From Tisiphia sp964030975 (GTDB taxonomy: Bacteria > Pseudomonadota > Alphaproteobacteria > Rickettsiales > Rickettsiaceae), in the NCBI RefSeq assembly GCF_964030975.1, contig NZ_CAXIQH010000001.1, positions 1,054,001 through 1,118,000 of the forward strand: a stretch of DNA of 64,000 nucleotides, written 5' to 3'. Of this stretch, positions 1 through 7,576 are shown piece by piece (position 1 is the stretch's first letter; each line of letters begins with the position of its first letter). Below the pieces are notes generated by a model. The model was not told where the DNA came from. It saw only the letters and a program-made list of their open reading frames with translations, and did no database searches. Position numbers and translations under genes: made by a program.

Positions 1-448
1 TTTTGACCTAGCAAAAGTAAAAGAACAATCAAAAGAGAATCCAGTATTTTATGTGCAATATGCTTATGTTAGAACTATGTCTATACTGGAAAAAGCTAAA
101 GAATCTATGCCAAAAGCATATAATAAATTCTTAGAAAAAGAGTATGATTTGTCTTTACTTTCTACTGAAGAGGAAATTGAGATAATTAAACTGCTTGCTT
201 CATGGTCAAAAATTTTGGAAGTATCAGCGAAATATTTTGAACCCCACAGAATAGCTTTTTATTTGATTAATTTAGCTTCAAAATTCCATACTCTATGGAA
301 TTTTGGCAAAGAAAATAATGATTATCGGTTTTTAATTGAAGATAATATAGAGCTAACTGTTGCCCGCCTTGCTTTAGCAAAGTCTATTCAAAAGATTATA
401 AAAGTTGGTTTTGATGTTATAGGGGTAACTCCTATGAATAAGATGTAG
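1..448 (+). CDS. argS: Arginyl-tRNA synthetase, C-terminal part (5' end outside window)
   Basis: This is the C-terminal part of class I arginyl-tRNA synthetase, which charges tRNA-Arg in the cytoplasm. The frame is open from base 2 and reads through the typical 'NPVFYVQYAYVR' segment that opens the DALR anticodon-binding helical domain. It ends in 'VARLALAKSIQKI' and 'GVTPMNKM', which match the conserved argS C-terminus (VARLxLxxA... LGVxxPxxM). An apparent GTG start at 53 lies inside the 'FYVQYA' motif and is not a real start. The gene is complete at its 3' end and is the only clearly housekeeping protein gene at the left edge, so the mobile DNA begins just after it. Confidence 0.93.
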   Translation, partial: FDLAKVKEQSKENPVFYVQYAYVRTMSILEKAKESMPKAYNKFLEKEYDLSLLSTEEEIEIIKLLASWSKILEVSAKYFEPHRIAFYLINLASKFHTLWNFGKENNDYRFLIEDNIELTVARLALAKSIQKIIKVGFDVIGVTPMNKM

Positions 449-521
449 TTTATTCGCAGTCATCCTGAACTTGCTTCAGGATATATAGCTAACCCGAATA
501 AGTTCTTGATATTATGTCATA

Positions 522-814
522 TATGGACGAGTGAATTTGTCAATAAAGAAAATAAAAAATAGAGCCACAAAGGAAGCGGTCATATATTCGGCATCGAGTG
601 CCATAATGGTTTCTGCATTCTTCTAAATATCCTTGAGTAACCTCTCATTCCCACGGCTTCTAGAGCCTCGACATAATTGCGGATTTTGTTCAGAATACTT
701 ATTTCATTAACTCTTTTACTTTCGTTCTCTTTATTGTTACTAACTTACTCGCAATATTTACCAATTGCCATTCTTTTGCTTAATTGACATAAATTATCCT
801 TCTTGCCAACAGCG
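522..814 (-). ncRNA. Candidate guide (seek/bridge) RNA region of the IS1111-like element
   Basis: About 290 nt between the transposase stop and the left inverted repeat have no plausible gene. Known IS1111-group elements keep their seekRNA in this 3' non-coding end. No secondary structure or target-pairing loop was computed here, so the assignment is by position and family only. Confidence 0.35.
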
Positions 815-1861
815 CTAATTTGCGACATACTCGCTGCCATTGGTAACTACTGCATAAGCTATTCTAGCTAATTTATTCGCTAAACCAACACATATAATAT
901 TATATGATTTGTTTTCAGCAAATTTCTTCACTGCCCACTGAACTAGCTTATCTTTTGATTCTTTATCGCTTTTGGCTCTTATTGCTATTGTTCTTGCAGC
1001 TTGAATCAACATAGTTCTAGCATATCTATCACCTTGTTTGCTAATTCCTCCTAAAACTATCTTATCTCCTGAGGTGTATTGTTTTGGCACCAAACCAAGC
1101 GACGCAGAAAAATCCCTCGGGGTTGCGTAATTTTCCATTGGTGCTACGCTCAAACAACTAGCATTGATTGCTCCAATCCCAAAAATTGTCTGCAACCTAA
1201 TAGCTTTCTCATTCTGTTTATTATTACTGATTATCAGCTTTTCTAAAGTTTTTTCTTTGTTACACAAATTCTCAATTTCTTCACATTCTAAAAGTAAAAT
1301 TGACTGTACCCCAGAAGTTATATAACCTTCTATATACGCTAATTCTACCTCCGACTTACATGCTTTGCAAAATTTATTTTTGCTTAATTTTGTATTATAA
1401 CCATATTCATATAAACTTGATATTGTAGAATTAGTTTTTTGTACTCGATCTCTGATCGTATTACTTCGGATTTTATGCAAAAATTTTATATCTTGTTCCT
1501 CTTTGCTTTTGGGTAACACATCTTTTAGCTCTGGATCGCGAGCAGCTTTACATATTGCTAAGGCATCGTTATAATCATTTTTCTGCCTCGATGTTGCATA
1601 AATTTTTACATCTTTTGTTTTCATCAACTTAACTTGCAAATCAAGCTTGTTAATTTCTTGCGACCAATAATTACCTCCTCCACATGCTTCCATGACCACC
1701 AGTGAACTTTTATTGAGATTGTTTAAACATCCTATTAACTCATCTCTTTTAACTTTTTGATGACCGACTTTTTTGCCATTTTGATCAACTTGCACCAAGT
1801 GCATAATATTTTTTGCTAAATCTATTCCAATTATACTATTTTCTATGCTATTATTTATCAT
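815..1861 (-). CDS. IS110/IS1111-family transposase (DEDD recombinase)
   Basis: The 348-aa protein is full length for the family. The N-terminal RuvC-like DEDD domain shows 'GIDLAKN' (catalytic Asp about residue 14), 'VMEACGGG' (Glu about 58) and 'KNDYNDA' (the last two acidic residues, about 97-100). The C-terminal transposase_20 domain shows 'LQTIFGIGAINAS' and 'ASLGLVPKQYTSGDK', followed by 'GISKQGDRYARTML', which contains the nucleophilic-serine region typical of the family. It is expected to act with an element-encoded guide RNA. No frameshift or stop is visible, so the enzyme may be active. Confidence 0.93.
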   Translation of the reverse strand: MINNSIENSIIGIDLAKNIMHLVQVDQNGKKVGHQKVKRDELIGCLNNLNKSSLVVMEACGGGNYWSQEINKLDLQVKLMKTKDVKIYATSRQKNDYNDALAICKAARDPELKDVLPKSKEEQDIKFLHKIRSNTIRDRVQKTNSTISSLYEYGYNTKLSKNKFCKACKSEVELAYIEGYITSGVQSILLLECEEIENLCNKEKTLEKLIISNNKQNEKAIRLQTIFGIGAINASCLSVAPMENYATPRDFSASLGLVPKQYTSGDKIVLGGISKQGDRYARTMLIQAARTIAIRAKSDKESKDKLVQWAVKKFAENKSYNIICVGLANKLARIAYAVVTNGSEYVAN

Positions 1862-1970
1862 GGTATGGACCTATTAATTAAATTGTTATTTAATTTGGAG
1901 CAACTGAAAAACATTTTTCACCAGACTCCGTACAAGTAAAGCATATTTCGCTTCACTCGTCCATACCATC

Positions 1971-2166
1971 ATTCCCGCGTAGGCACACTAGTGTGCGAAT
2001 GCAGGAATCTAAGATCCCGCAACTGTCGAAAGTTAGAAGGTAGAGAGGGTTTAGAGGTCATCATGGCAGTTTAAAAGTTGCGGGAAAATAACTGGCGTCA
2101 TTGCGAGGAGGCGTGAGCCGACGAAGCAATCCATTTTTGTGTTAACCTTATGAAAGCAGGTATCTA
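1971..2166. repeat. Intergenic palindromic repeat cluster
   Basis: This stretch has no gene. It carries pieces of the two common repeat types of this genome: 'CATTCCCGCGTAGGC' with 'GCAGGAATCTA' near 1970-2010, and 'GTCATTGCGAGGAGGCG' with 'GACGAAGCAATCC' near 2098-2131. Both are hairpin-forming sequences that recur many times in the window. Confidence 0.6.
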
Positions 2167-2302
2167 TAGTTATGCCCATAGGATTAGGTGATAAAGAACA
2201 TAACGATTGTAAGTTGTCATTCCCGCGTAGGCAGGAATCTAGATACCTGCTTTCGCAGGTATGACACAAAGTTTGTACCACCTAATTCAATAGGTTTCAC
2301 TA
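2167..2302. mobile_element. 136-bp TA-flanked MITE (type A), copy 1
   Basis: The element begins TAGTTATGCCCATAGG and ends GGTTTCACTA, is flanked by TA on both sides, and has imperfect inverted ends that share ATTAGGTGATA or close to it. The core is a hairpin-rich 'CATTCCCGCG... TCTAGATACCTGC' stretch. Three further copies of exactly 136 bp lie at 50588-50723, 52569-52704 and 55234-55369. The TA flanks point to mobilisation by a Tc1/mariner or IS630-type transposase. Confidence 0.75.
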
Positions 2303-2358
2303 TAGATTCCCGCTTACGTGGGAATGACAACTTACAATTGCTTCGTTGACCTACGGTT

Positions 2359-2594
2359 CAGGGCAGTTTAAAAGTCGCAACTAATGATATAAGAATCTGT
2401 TTTAAGAAATGCATAAACGTCATTGCAAGGAGCCGCTTCGCTACGACACGGCAATCCAAAAAATTGCAACGGCAAAAATAAAACAGCAGGCTGTTTATTT
2501 GGATCGCCACGCCACTTCGTGGCTCGCGATGACGGTTATTCGTTTCTATAATCTAGTATTTTATATCATTAGTTGCGACTTTTAAACTTCCCTG
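2359..2594. mobile_element. 236-bp MITE (type C), copy 1
   Basis: The element has inverted ends CAGGGCAGTTTAAAAGTCGC... and ...GCGACTTTTAAACTTCCCTG, and is flanked by a near-perfect 8-bp repeat (ctacggtt/ctacggtc). Inside is a GTCATTGCAAGGAGCC hairpin repeat. A second copy at 50744-51603 carries a group II intron in its right end. Confidence 0.7.
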
Positions 2595-2789
2595 CTACGG
2601 TCTTCCTCGCAAGAACAAAGGGTGTGGTTTAAAATTTTCCGCCCAACCAGCATGTATATTACCGTTCCAACTATTGTCTAATTCCATCCAAAAACTTCTA
2701 TATTGTTTTTTTAGTGTTTTTTTGACAAAATCCCTCAAATTTGACCTACAAAACAGTCTATTTTTAACCGTTTCTCACGGGGAGGAAAT

Positions 2790-4604
2790 ATGACAGAATC
2801 ATTAACTTTTTCCGACGGTTTAGTTGAAAATGCTGATACTATTTTCTATAACATAGTCGGTAATTTCGTCCCGCCTGAATGGCGAAACCTTACTAATAAT
2901 TGTGGTAAGCAATTAACTAAAACTTCTCGTCAACTTCTATCTTTGATAGTTTCTTGTATAAAAACTGATAACCACAACAATACACTAGAACTACAAGAAA
3001 GCTATCATTTCTTCGAGAAAGAACTAGAAGTTTGTCAAAAACGGGTTAAACAATGTCTAACAGAATTACAAACAAGTGGGTTCATTGATTTTACTTTAAT
3101 TACTACTACGATTAAATATAACATAAAATGTCGCAATACTTTATGTATCAAACTCCTTAAGAAATTTATAAATTTTCGTAAAGCTAATAATAGCTCTTAT
3201 CACTTTAATTATACAAATAGTCAATTTAGCCATAAAAAAATTTCCACTCAACCGGAAAAAATTTTCCACTCAACTGGAAAAAAATTTCAAAAAAACGCAT
3301 CTATATATATATCTATAATATCTAGATGCGGCAAAAAAAATTGTTCTTGTGGACAAAATTGTGGACAAAATGTGTCAGAGCCTGAATCAACTGAGGGGCA
3401 AAACCTTAATTTACCGCTTGAGGTAGCGACAAAAAGAGGTGAACAAAGTGTGACAGAAATTGAGTCAACTACGGAGCAAAGCTGTAATTTGTCTCCTGAG
3501 GTAACGATAAGTTCAGATGAACAAAATGTGTCAGAGCCTGAGTCAACTGAGGAGAAAAGTTTTAATTTACCTATGGAGGTAACGGTAAGCTCAGTAAGTG
3601 AAGCGTTACCCTGCAATTCCACAGACGGCAATTCCGGCGATGTAGCTCCAACCGATGACAAGTCAGACCACGATTCAGATTCCGATTCAACAGGTATTTC
3701 CTCAGGGAGTAGCGGGGTTGAGCAAGAGGCAAGTAAGGACTCATCAAGTTGGATTAGCAATATTGCCAAAAAGGCTAAAGGCTGGTATTCACCTAAGAAG
3801 CTAGAGGAGTTTTACCCATTGACCGAAGAAGATGCCGCTTGGCTAAGAAGGAGAACAGGTCGTGATTTCAATTTGAGTTTCATGAACAAGCTGTTAATTA
3901 AACATAGCGTGGATTCTCCTAATAATCTCTTTCCTTGTAAGGCAGCAGTATTGAATTACATGAGAAAAAGTTTGATTCATGAAATGCGTCCACCTTCTGT
4001 GGTAAATAACCCAAGCTTTAACTTCAAGCTGGACAATACTACCAAGGCAAGAGAGGCTTATTTACGGAAGGTAGAAGCTAGTAAGGGTGTTAACCCACTG
4101 AATCAGTTGCAACGCAAGATCGTTGGAGCTTTTAACCCTGATACTGCTTATAAATTGCTGACTAGCTGCAGTTTCTTTGGAGTATATGACGATGAATACA
4201 AGATTGATTTAGCAGATATCTCTTTGTCAGAACCTGATAAATGCACATTGCTCAATAAAGTGCAAGAGGTATATGGCAAAGAGGTTCTGCAATTGCGTAT
4301 TACTAACAAAAGAATTCCATCGGATTATTATTTAGAGCTAAGTGGACTAAACCCAGAGTCAGTGTGGTATAAAATAAGGCAATATTTGTTAAAGTTATAC
4401 GGTGAGAACTTGGACAAATCCTGGTTTAGCAAGTTAGAAGCAGTTGAAGAAGATACGACTTGCAATAAGATCACTCTCAAACCAACCACTGCCTTTATTG
4501 GACACTGGATTAAGACTAATTACAAGAAAGCTTTGGAAGATGCTTGCAGTAGCCAGAATTTTACTTTTGAGTTGATGGAAGTCGATAGAATGGCAGGACT
4601 GTAA
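2790..4604 (+). CDS. Replication protein with C-terminal DnaA_N-like domain
   Basis: The 604-aa protein starts after a strong ribosome site (GGGGAGGAAAT). The N-terminus (about 1-135) is predicted helical and wHTH-like. Residues about 190-275 form a low-complexity acidic stretch with three imperfect repeats built on 'VSEPESTE' and 'LPLEV'. The C-terminal about 75 residues ('WYKIRQYLL... SWFSKL... ITLKPTTAFIGHWIKTNY') match the pattern of the DnaA N-terminal oligomerisation/helicase-loading domain. No AAA+ ATPase or DnaA box-binding domain is present. Similar DnaA_N proteins occur on Rickettsiales plasmids, phages and integrative elements, so a role in starting replication of the prophage or element is inferred. 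Confidence 0.6.
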   Translation: MTESLTFSDGLVENADTIFYNIVGNFVPPEWRNLTNNCGKQLTKTSRQLLSLIVSCIKTDNHNNTLELQESYHFFEKELEVCQKRVKQCLTELQTSGFIDFTLITTTIKYNIKCRNTLCIKLLKKFINFRKANNSSYHFNYTNSQFSHKKISTQPEKIFHSTGKKFQKNASIYISIISRCGKKNCSCGQNCGQNVSEPESTEGQNLNLPLEVATKRGEQSVTEIESTTEQSCNLSPEVTISSDEQNVSEPESTEEKSFNLPMEVTVSSVSEALPCNSTDGNSGDVAPTDDKSDHDSDSDSTGISSGSSGVEQEASKDSSSWISNIAKKAKGWYSPKKLEEFYPLTEEDAAWLRRRTGRDFNLSFMNKLLIKHSVDSPNNLFPCKAAVLNYMRKSLIHEMRPPSVVNNPSFNFKLDNTTKAREAYLRKVEASKGVNPLNQLQRKIVGAFNPDTAYKLLTSCSFFGVYDDEYKIDLADISLSEPDKCTLLNKVQEVYGKEVLQLRITNKRIPSDYYLELSGLNPESVWYKIRQYLLKLYGENLDKSWFSKLEAVEEDTTCNKITLKPTTAFIGHWIKTNYKKALEDACSSQNFTFELMEVDRMAGL

Positions 4605-4607
4605 GCT

Positions 4608-4700
4608 ATGGCAAATAGAAGAAAAGACTAATTGTATTCAGCAAGAAAAAATGATTACAAAGAAGTTAATAATAATCAAGAGTTATTTAATGAGGATTGA
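4608..4700 (+). pseudogene. Small reading frame with internal stop after the replication protein
   Basis: An ATG 3 nt after the preceding stop opens a frame that reads MANRRKD, hits TAA at 4629-4631, and continues in the same frame as LYSARKNDYKEVNNNQELFNED to a TGA at about 4700. It may be a 30-residue protein broken by one nonsense codon. No family is recognised. Confidence 0.25.
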
Positions 4701-4728
4701 AAACACTATAAAACCACTACAATGCCAA

Positions 4729-5634
4729 TTAAGAGCAAAACCGAGTTTGCATCATGAATAGAGCTACCGAAATTTTACCAAAAACATGTACCATAAGCCC
4801 ATTGTAAGATCTGACCTTACTAGCTATTTGTATATTGGTCTTTTCTTCAATCCAATTAAATAGCGACTCTATGGGTTGCCTCACGCTTGATATTGCACTG
4901 GATAGTAGTCTATCTGCCGCATCTAACAATTCCTGCCCTTTAGCTTTCTTAACCGGGGTGTATAGAGTAATACCACCTTGATCTGCAACTGGCTGATTCC
5001 CTGTTTGATAGGCTTTGTCTGCGAAAACCCTACTATTTTCTGGTAATTGCTTAGATAATTCCTCATAAAACCTTATATCTGCAGTACCAGCATCCGTTAT
5101 TCCAAAATATTGCGGTATAGGCAAGTATCCCTTTTTGTAACTTCCCGCTGCATGTAATTTAATCCCGTAATAATGGAGTTTTTTAGTTGCACAGTAACCA
5201 TTATTAGTCGCAATCTCTGGAGCTATTTTTGCGTTAAATCTTCTACCTCTATGAGCTAATATTATTGGCATAGAATCCAAAAGTAATGGATAAGACTGAT
5301 TATAATCTTTTGGAAGTTGGTGATAGAGAGCTGTCATTAAACCGCTAAACAGATGAGAAACTTTATTTAATCTCTGTACAAAAGCTACATAGCTTGGTAA
5401 CGCTTTAAACCAGTCACGCAAGTGCCTATCGGTATATTCATAAATTTCCTTAACTGTATGGCGTTTACTCATAATACCGAATATATAGATTGTCATAACC
5501 TCTTCATCCGAGAAAGTTAAATTTGAATAATTAGAAATACGTGCCATGTTTTTTCTTAACTTATGTTGATATTCTTTGCAAATAAATAGGTAGAGTGATA
5601 TTAATTGTGATTGCCAATCCATATAAAATGCCAT
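4729..5634 (-). CDS. IS982-family transposase
   Basis: The protein is about 300 aa with the IS982 layout. An N-terminal helical region ('LTFSDEEVMTIYIFGIM', 'LRDWFKALPSYVAFVQRLN') is followed by a DDE domain with 'LLDSMPIILA' (first Asp), 'VFADKAYQ' (second Asp) and 'RQPIESLFNWIEEKTNIQ' (Glu). The likely start is the Met of 'MDWQSQL' at about 5622, since that matches the usual IS982 N-terminus. The reading frame is intact. Terminal inverted repeats were not resolved. It lies between the replication protein and the terminase genes and so interrupts the prophage. Confidence 0.88.
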   Translation of the reverse strand: MAFYMDWQSQLISLYLFICKEYQHKLRKNMARISNYSNLTFSDEEVMTIYIFGIMSKRHTVKEIYEYTDRHLRDWFKALPSYVAFVQRLNKVSHLFSGLMTALYHQLPKDYNQSYPLLLDSMPIILAHRGRRFNAKIAPEIATNNGYCATKKLHYYGIKLHAAGSYKKGYLPIPQYFGITDAGTADIRFYEELSKQLPENSRVFADKAYQTGNQPVADQGGITLYTPVKKAKGQELLDAADRLLSSAISSVRQPIESLFNWIEEKTNIQIASKVRSYNGLMVHVFGKISVALFMMQTRFCS

Positions 5635-5640
5635 TTTACG

Positions 5641-5962
5641 TTGAAAACAAAGACATTTTATCTATTGGATTGGTACTTTTCAAGCATTCACTTAGTCTTC
5701 TTCAGCTCTTAATTCGCATTACAGAAGGTTTTTTGAACTTAGGGAAGATGAGAGTAATACACCTTGTAGCCACAGCACCACATTCCTCTGAAGAAGATGG
5801 GGTTATACTAAATTCGGCATTTGTAGCTATTTTGGTGAGATTTTTAGCAGTTTTTGTCACTTTTTTACATTTTTTTGCAAAAATTGCCCACAAAATCACC
5901 CGGGGGGTGTCCGTGGCACAAAATGGGGTATAGGGGGGCGTTTTGTAAAATTTTTTTTGAGG
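5641..5962. other. Unassigned gap with G-rich tract
   Basis: This stretch lies between two transposons and has no recognised gene. It contains unusual G runs (cccggggggtgtccg, ggggtataggggggcg near 5898-5940) in a genome that is otherwise AT-rich. A minus-strand frame of about 90 codons crosses it but starts in the IS630 terminal repeat and matches nothing I know. Confidence 0.4.
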
Positions 5963-5964
5963 TA

Positions 5965-6921
5965 TAGCACTTAACATATAGGTTCATACATTATTTTAAA
6001 CGTTCTACAACTTGCCTCAAATACAGAAATACCTTTATCTAATAATTTTCTAATGTTATTTTTTATCGGAAACCAATGATGTTCAATAGGATTTAAATCA
6101 GGGGAATAAGGTGGTAAAAATTTTAGTTTGCAGCCAGCTTTTTCAATTAATTCTTTAGCCCTTTTGGATTTATGAAAGCTTGCATTATCAGCAATGACAA
6201 CCTGTCCAGGCTTTAGCTCCGGCACAAGGCAATTTTCTATATAAGCTTCAAATACCTTACTATCACAGCTCCCAGTAAAGACTAGTGATGCGATTAAACT
6301 ATTCTGATTTAACGCACCAATAAAACTTGTTCTTTCACTACGTTTTCCCGATTTACTCCCATTACAACGACTTCCTTTCATTGACCATCCATATTCATAT
6401 GATTCATTATCATTTATGCCCGCTTCATCAAGATAAACACGTCTCTCTATCGGCACTTTTTCTAATTCACTGAGAAAATCTTGTCGCTTTCCTTCATCTC
6501 TTTCTTTATACGCATATGTCTTTTTTTTCGAGTAATGTTGAGTTTCTTTAAAGCTCGGCTGATAGTCATTATACTTGCAACATTATCTAATTCTTTTGCT
6601 ATTTCTGTAAGCGTTAACGAGTTACCCTTTTCTACTAAATGACGCAACTCCGATAAATCAGGGATTTTATGACCATATCCTTTCTGGTATCCCTCCTTTG
6701 ACTTTATATCTCCAGTTTGTTTCTTTAATCTAATCCAATCATAGATTATTGACCGACTAATTTTAAAGGTTTCGCATGTAAGTGCTACTTTCTTATATTT
6801 CTCATAATGTTCTATAACTCTAGAACGTAAATCGTAACTGTAGGGGGATGCCATATTTCTATTATATAATTTTTTTATTATTTATCATTATAACTTATTT
6901 GAATCCATATGTTAAGTGCTA
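5965..6921 (-). mobile_element. IS630-family element, copy 1 (957 bp)
   Basis: The element has TAGCACTTAACATAT terminal inverted repeats and is flanked by a TA duplication (5963-5964 and 6922-6923), as expected for the IS630/Tc1 superfamily. It matches the 957-bp copies at 17538-18494 and 40192-41148 except for a few bases, for example near the start of the second reading frame (MPIERR here, MPKEKR in the others). Confidence 0.93.
5971..6854 (-). CDS. IS630-family transposase in two frames joined by -1 frameshift
   Basis: The first frame (6462-6854, 130 aa) is the helix-turn-helix DNA-binding half ('PYSYDLRSRVIEHY', 'CETFKISRSIIYDWIRL'). The second (5971-6456, 161 aa) is the DDE half, with 'VYLDEAGIND' (first Asp), 'VVIADNASFHKS' (second Asp) and 'LPPYSPDLNPIEHHW' (Glu). 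An A8G run where the frames should join fits A_AAA_AAG slippage, and a -1 shift gives one protein of about 294 aa. The same arrangement in all three copies argues for programmed frameshifting, not decay. Confidence 0.9.
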
Positions 6922-6990
6922 TAATTAATCACTTGTTATTAAAAATTTTCACTTTTTTAGTTTTTATTTTTCAAGTAGTAAAAAACCTGA

Positions 6991-7010
6991 AAATCAGTTA
7001 TAATAGAGGT
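6991..7010 (+). promoter_or_regulatory. Possible promoter -10 upstream of the terminase genes
   Basis: A perfect TATAAT lies at 6999-7004, about 35 bp before the small terminase start. No good -35 hexamer is seen at the usual distance, so this is tentative. Confidence 0.3.
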
Positions 7011-7039
7011 TATTACAAGGGATTTTTAAAGAGTTCTAT

Positions 7040-7576
7040 ATGATTAAAAATTATGGTTTGTTCGAAAAATATTTAGCAAAGATATCATCCAGTACCATCA
7101 GTAAGTTTGGTTCAATAGAGGATATCTCTAATTTCCTATTATATCTTTGTGAACATGGTAACATTGTTATTGCAGCTAAGAAGGCCGGTTGTATCTCACC
7201 ACTTAGGTTGCATCGAGTTATTAATAGCGATAAATATCTAGCCAAATGCGTCAATTTAGCTTTAGCCATTGCGGTAGATAGAGCAGAAGGGGTGTTATAT
7301 GATAGGGCAATTAATGGTTATGAAGAAGTGACTTATAACAAGGACAATCAGGCAATTGCTACTAAGAAAAAATATTGTTCTAAGTCATTGTTGGAATATC
7401 TTAAAGCCAATTCGCAAAAATATCAAACGAGGAAGCATGATGTTAGTTACCATAGGAAAAATAGTGATGAAGGTGAACAGGTAACCAAAGCCCAAGAAAT
7501 GTCAAAAATGATAGATGTAGCTAATTTTGAAATAGAATCATATGAAGCAGAATACGCAATTGCCAAAGGGCAGTAA
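7040..7576 (+). CDS. Phage small terminase subunit (probable)
   Basis: The 178-aa protein lies directly before the large terminase. The segment 'GNIVIAAKKAGCISPLRLHRVINSDKYLAKCVNLALAIAVDRAEGVLYDRAINGYEE' has the helix-turn-helix followed by helical oligomerisation region typical of small terminases, including the 'EEVLYxRAxxGxxE'-like sequence seen in many phage terminase-associated proteins. The rest is charged and predicted helical. It would recognise the packaging site on phage DNA and hand it to the large subunit. Its 3' end overlaps the longest possible start of the large terminase. Confidence 0.7.
   Translation: MIKNYGLFEKYLAKISSSTISKFGSIEDISNFLLYLCEHGNIVIAAKKAGCISPLRLHRVINSDKYLAKCVNLALAIAVDRAEGVLYDRAINGYEEVTYNKDNQAIATKKKYCSKSLLEYLKANSQKYQTRKHDVSYHRKNSDEGEQVTKAQEMSKMIDVANFEIESYEAEYAIAKGQ

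Larger units (their letters stand above)
515..1970 (-). mobile_element. IS110-family element, IS1111 subgroup-like
   Basis: A DEDD transposase gene (815-1861, minus strand) is framed by a 12-bp inverted pair, TGGACGAGTGAA near 525-536 and TTCACTCGTCCA near 1951-1962. Short (sub)terminal inverted repeats of this kind mark the IS1111 subgroup of IS110. The non-coding DNA is lopsided: about 290 nt lie after the transposase stop and only about 100 nt before its start. In IS1111-type elements the guide (seek/bridge) RNA is encoded downstream of the transposase, so 522-814 is the likely RNA region. The exact ends are not certain, because this family often makes no target duplication. Confidence 0.7.

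Noticed and set aside
2051..2281. A 76-codon minus-strand frame
   Set aside because: It consists of translated hairpin repeats and the type A MITE (CESRYLDSCLRGND-type peptide).
2418..2536. Repeated GTCATTGCGAGGAG...CTCGCAATGAC units considered as a CRISPR array
   Set aside because: They are single palindromic hairpins scattered over the window, not direct repeats with regular spacers, and no cas gene is present.
3287..3769. A 160-codon minus-strand frame opposite the replication protein
   Set aside because: It mirrors the low-complexity repeat region of the real gene and has no start context.
5595..5933. A 112-codon plus-strand frame opposite the IS982 start
   Set aside because: It covers the IS982 end and the unassigned G-rich gap; no ribosome site or recognised pattern.
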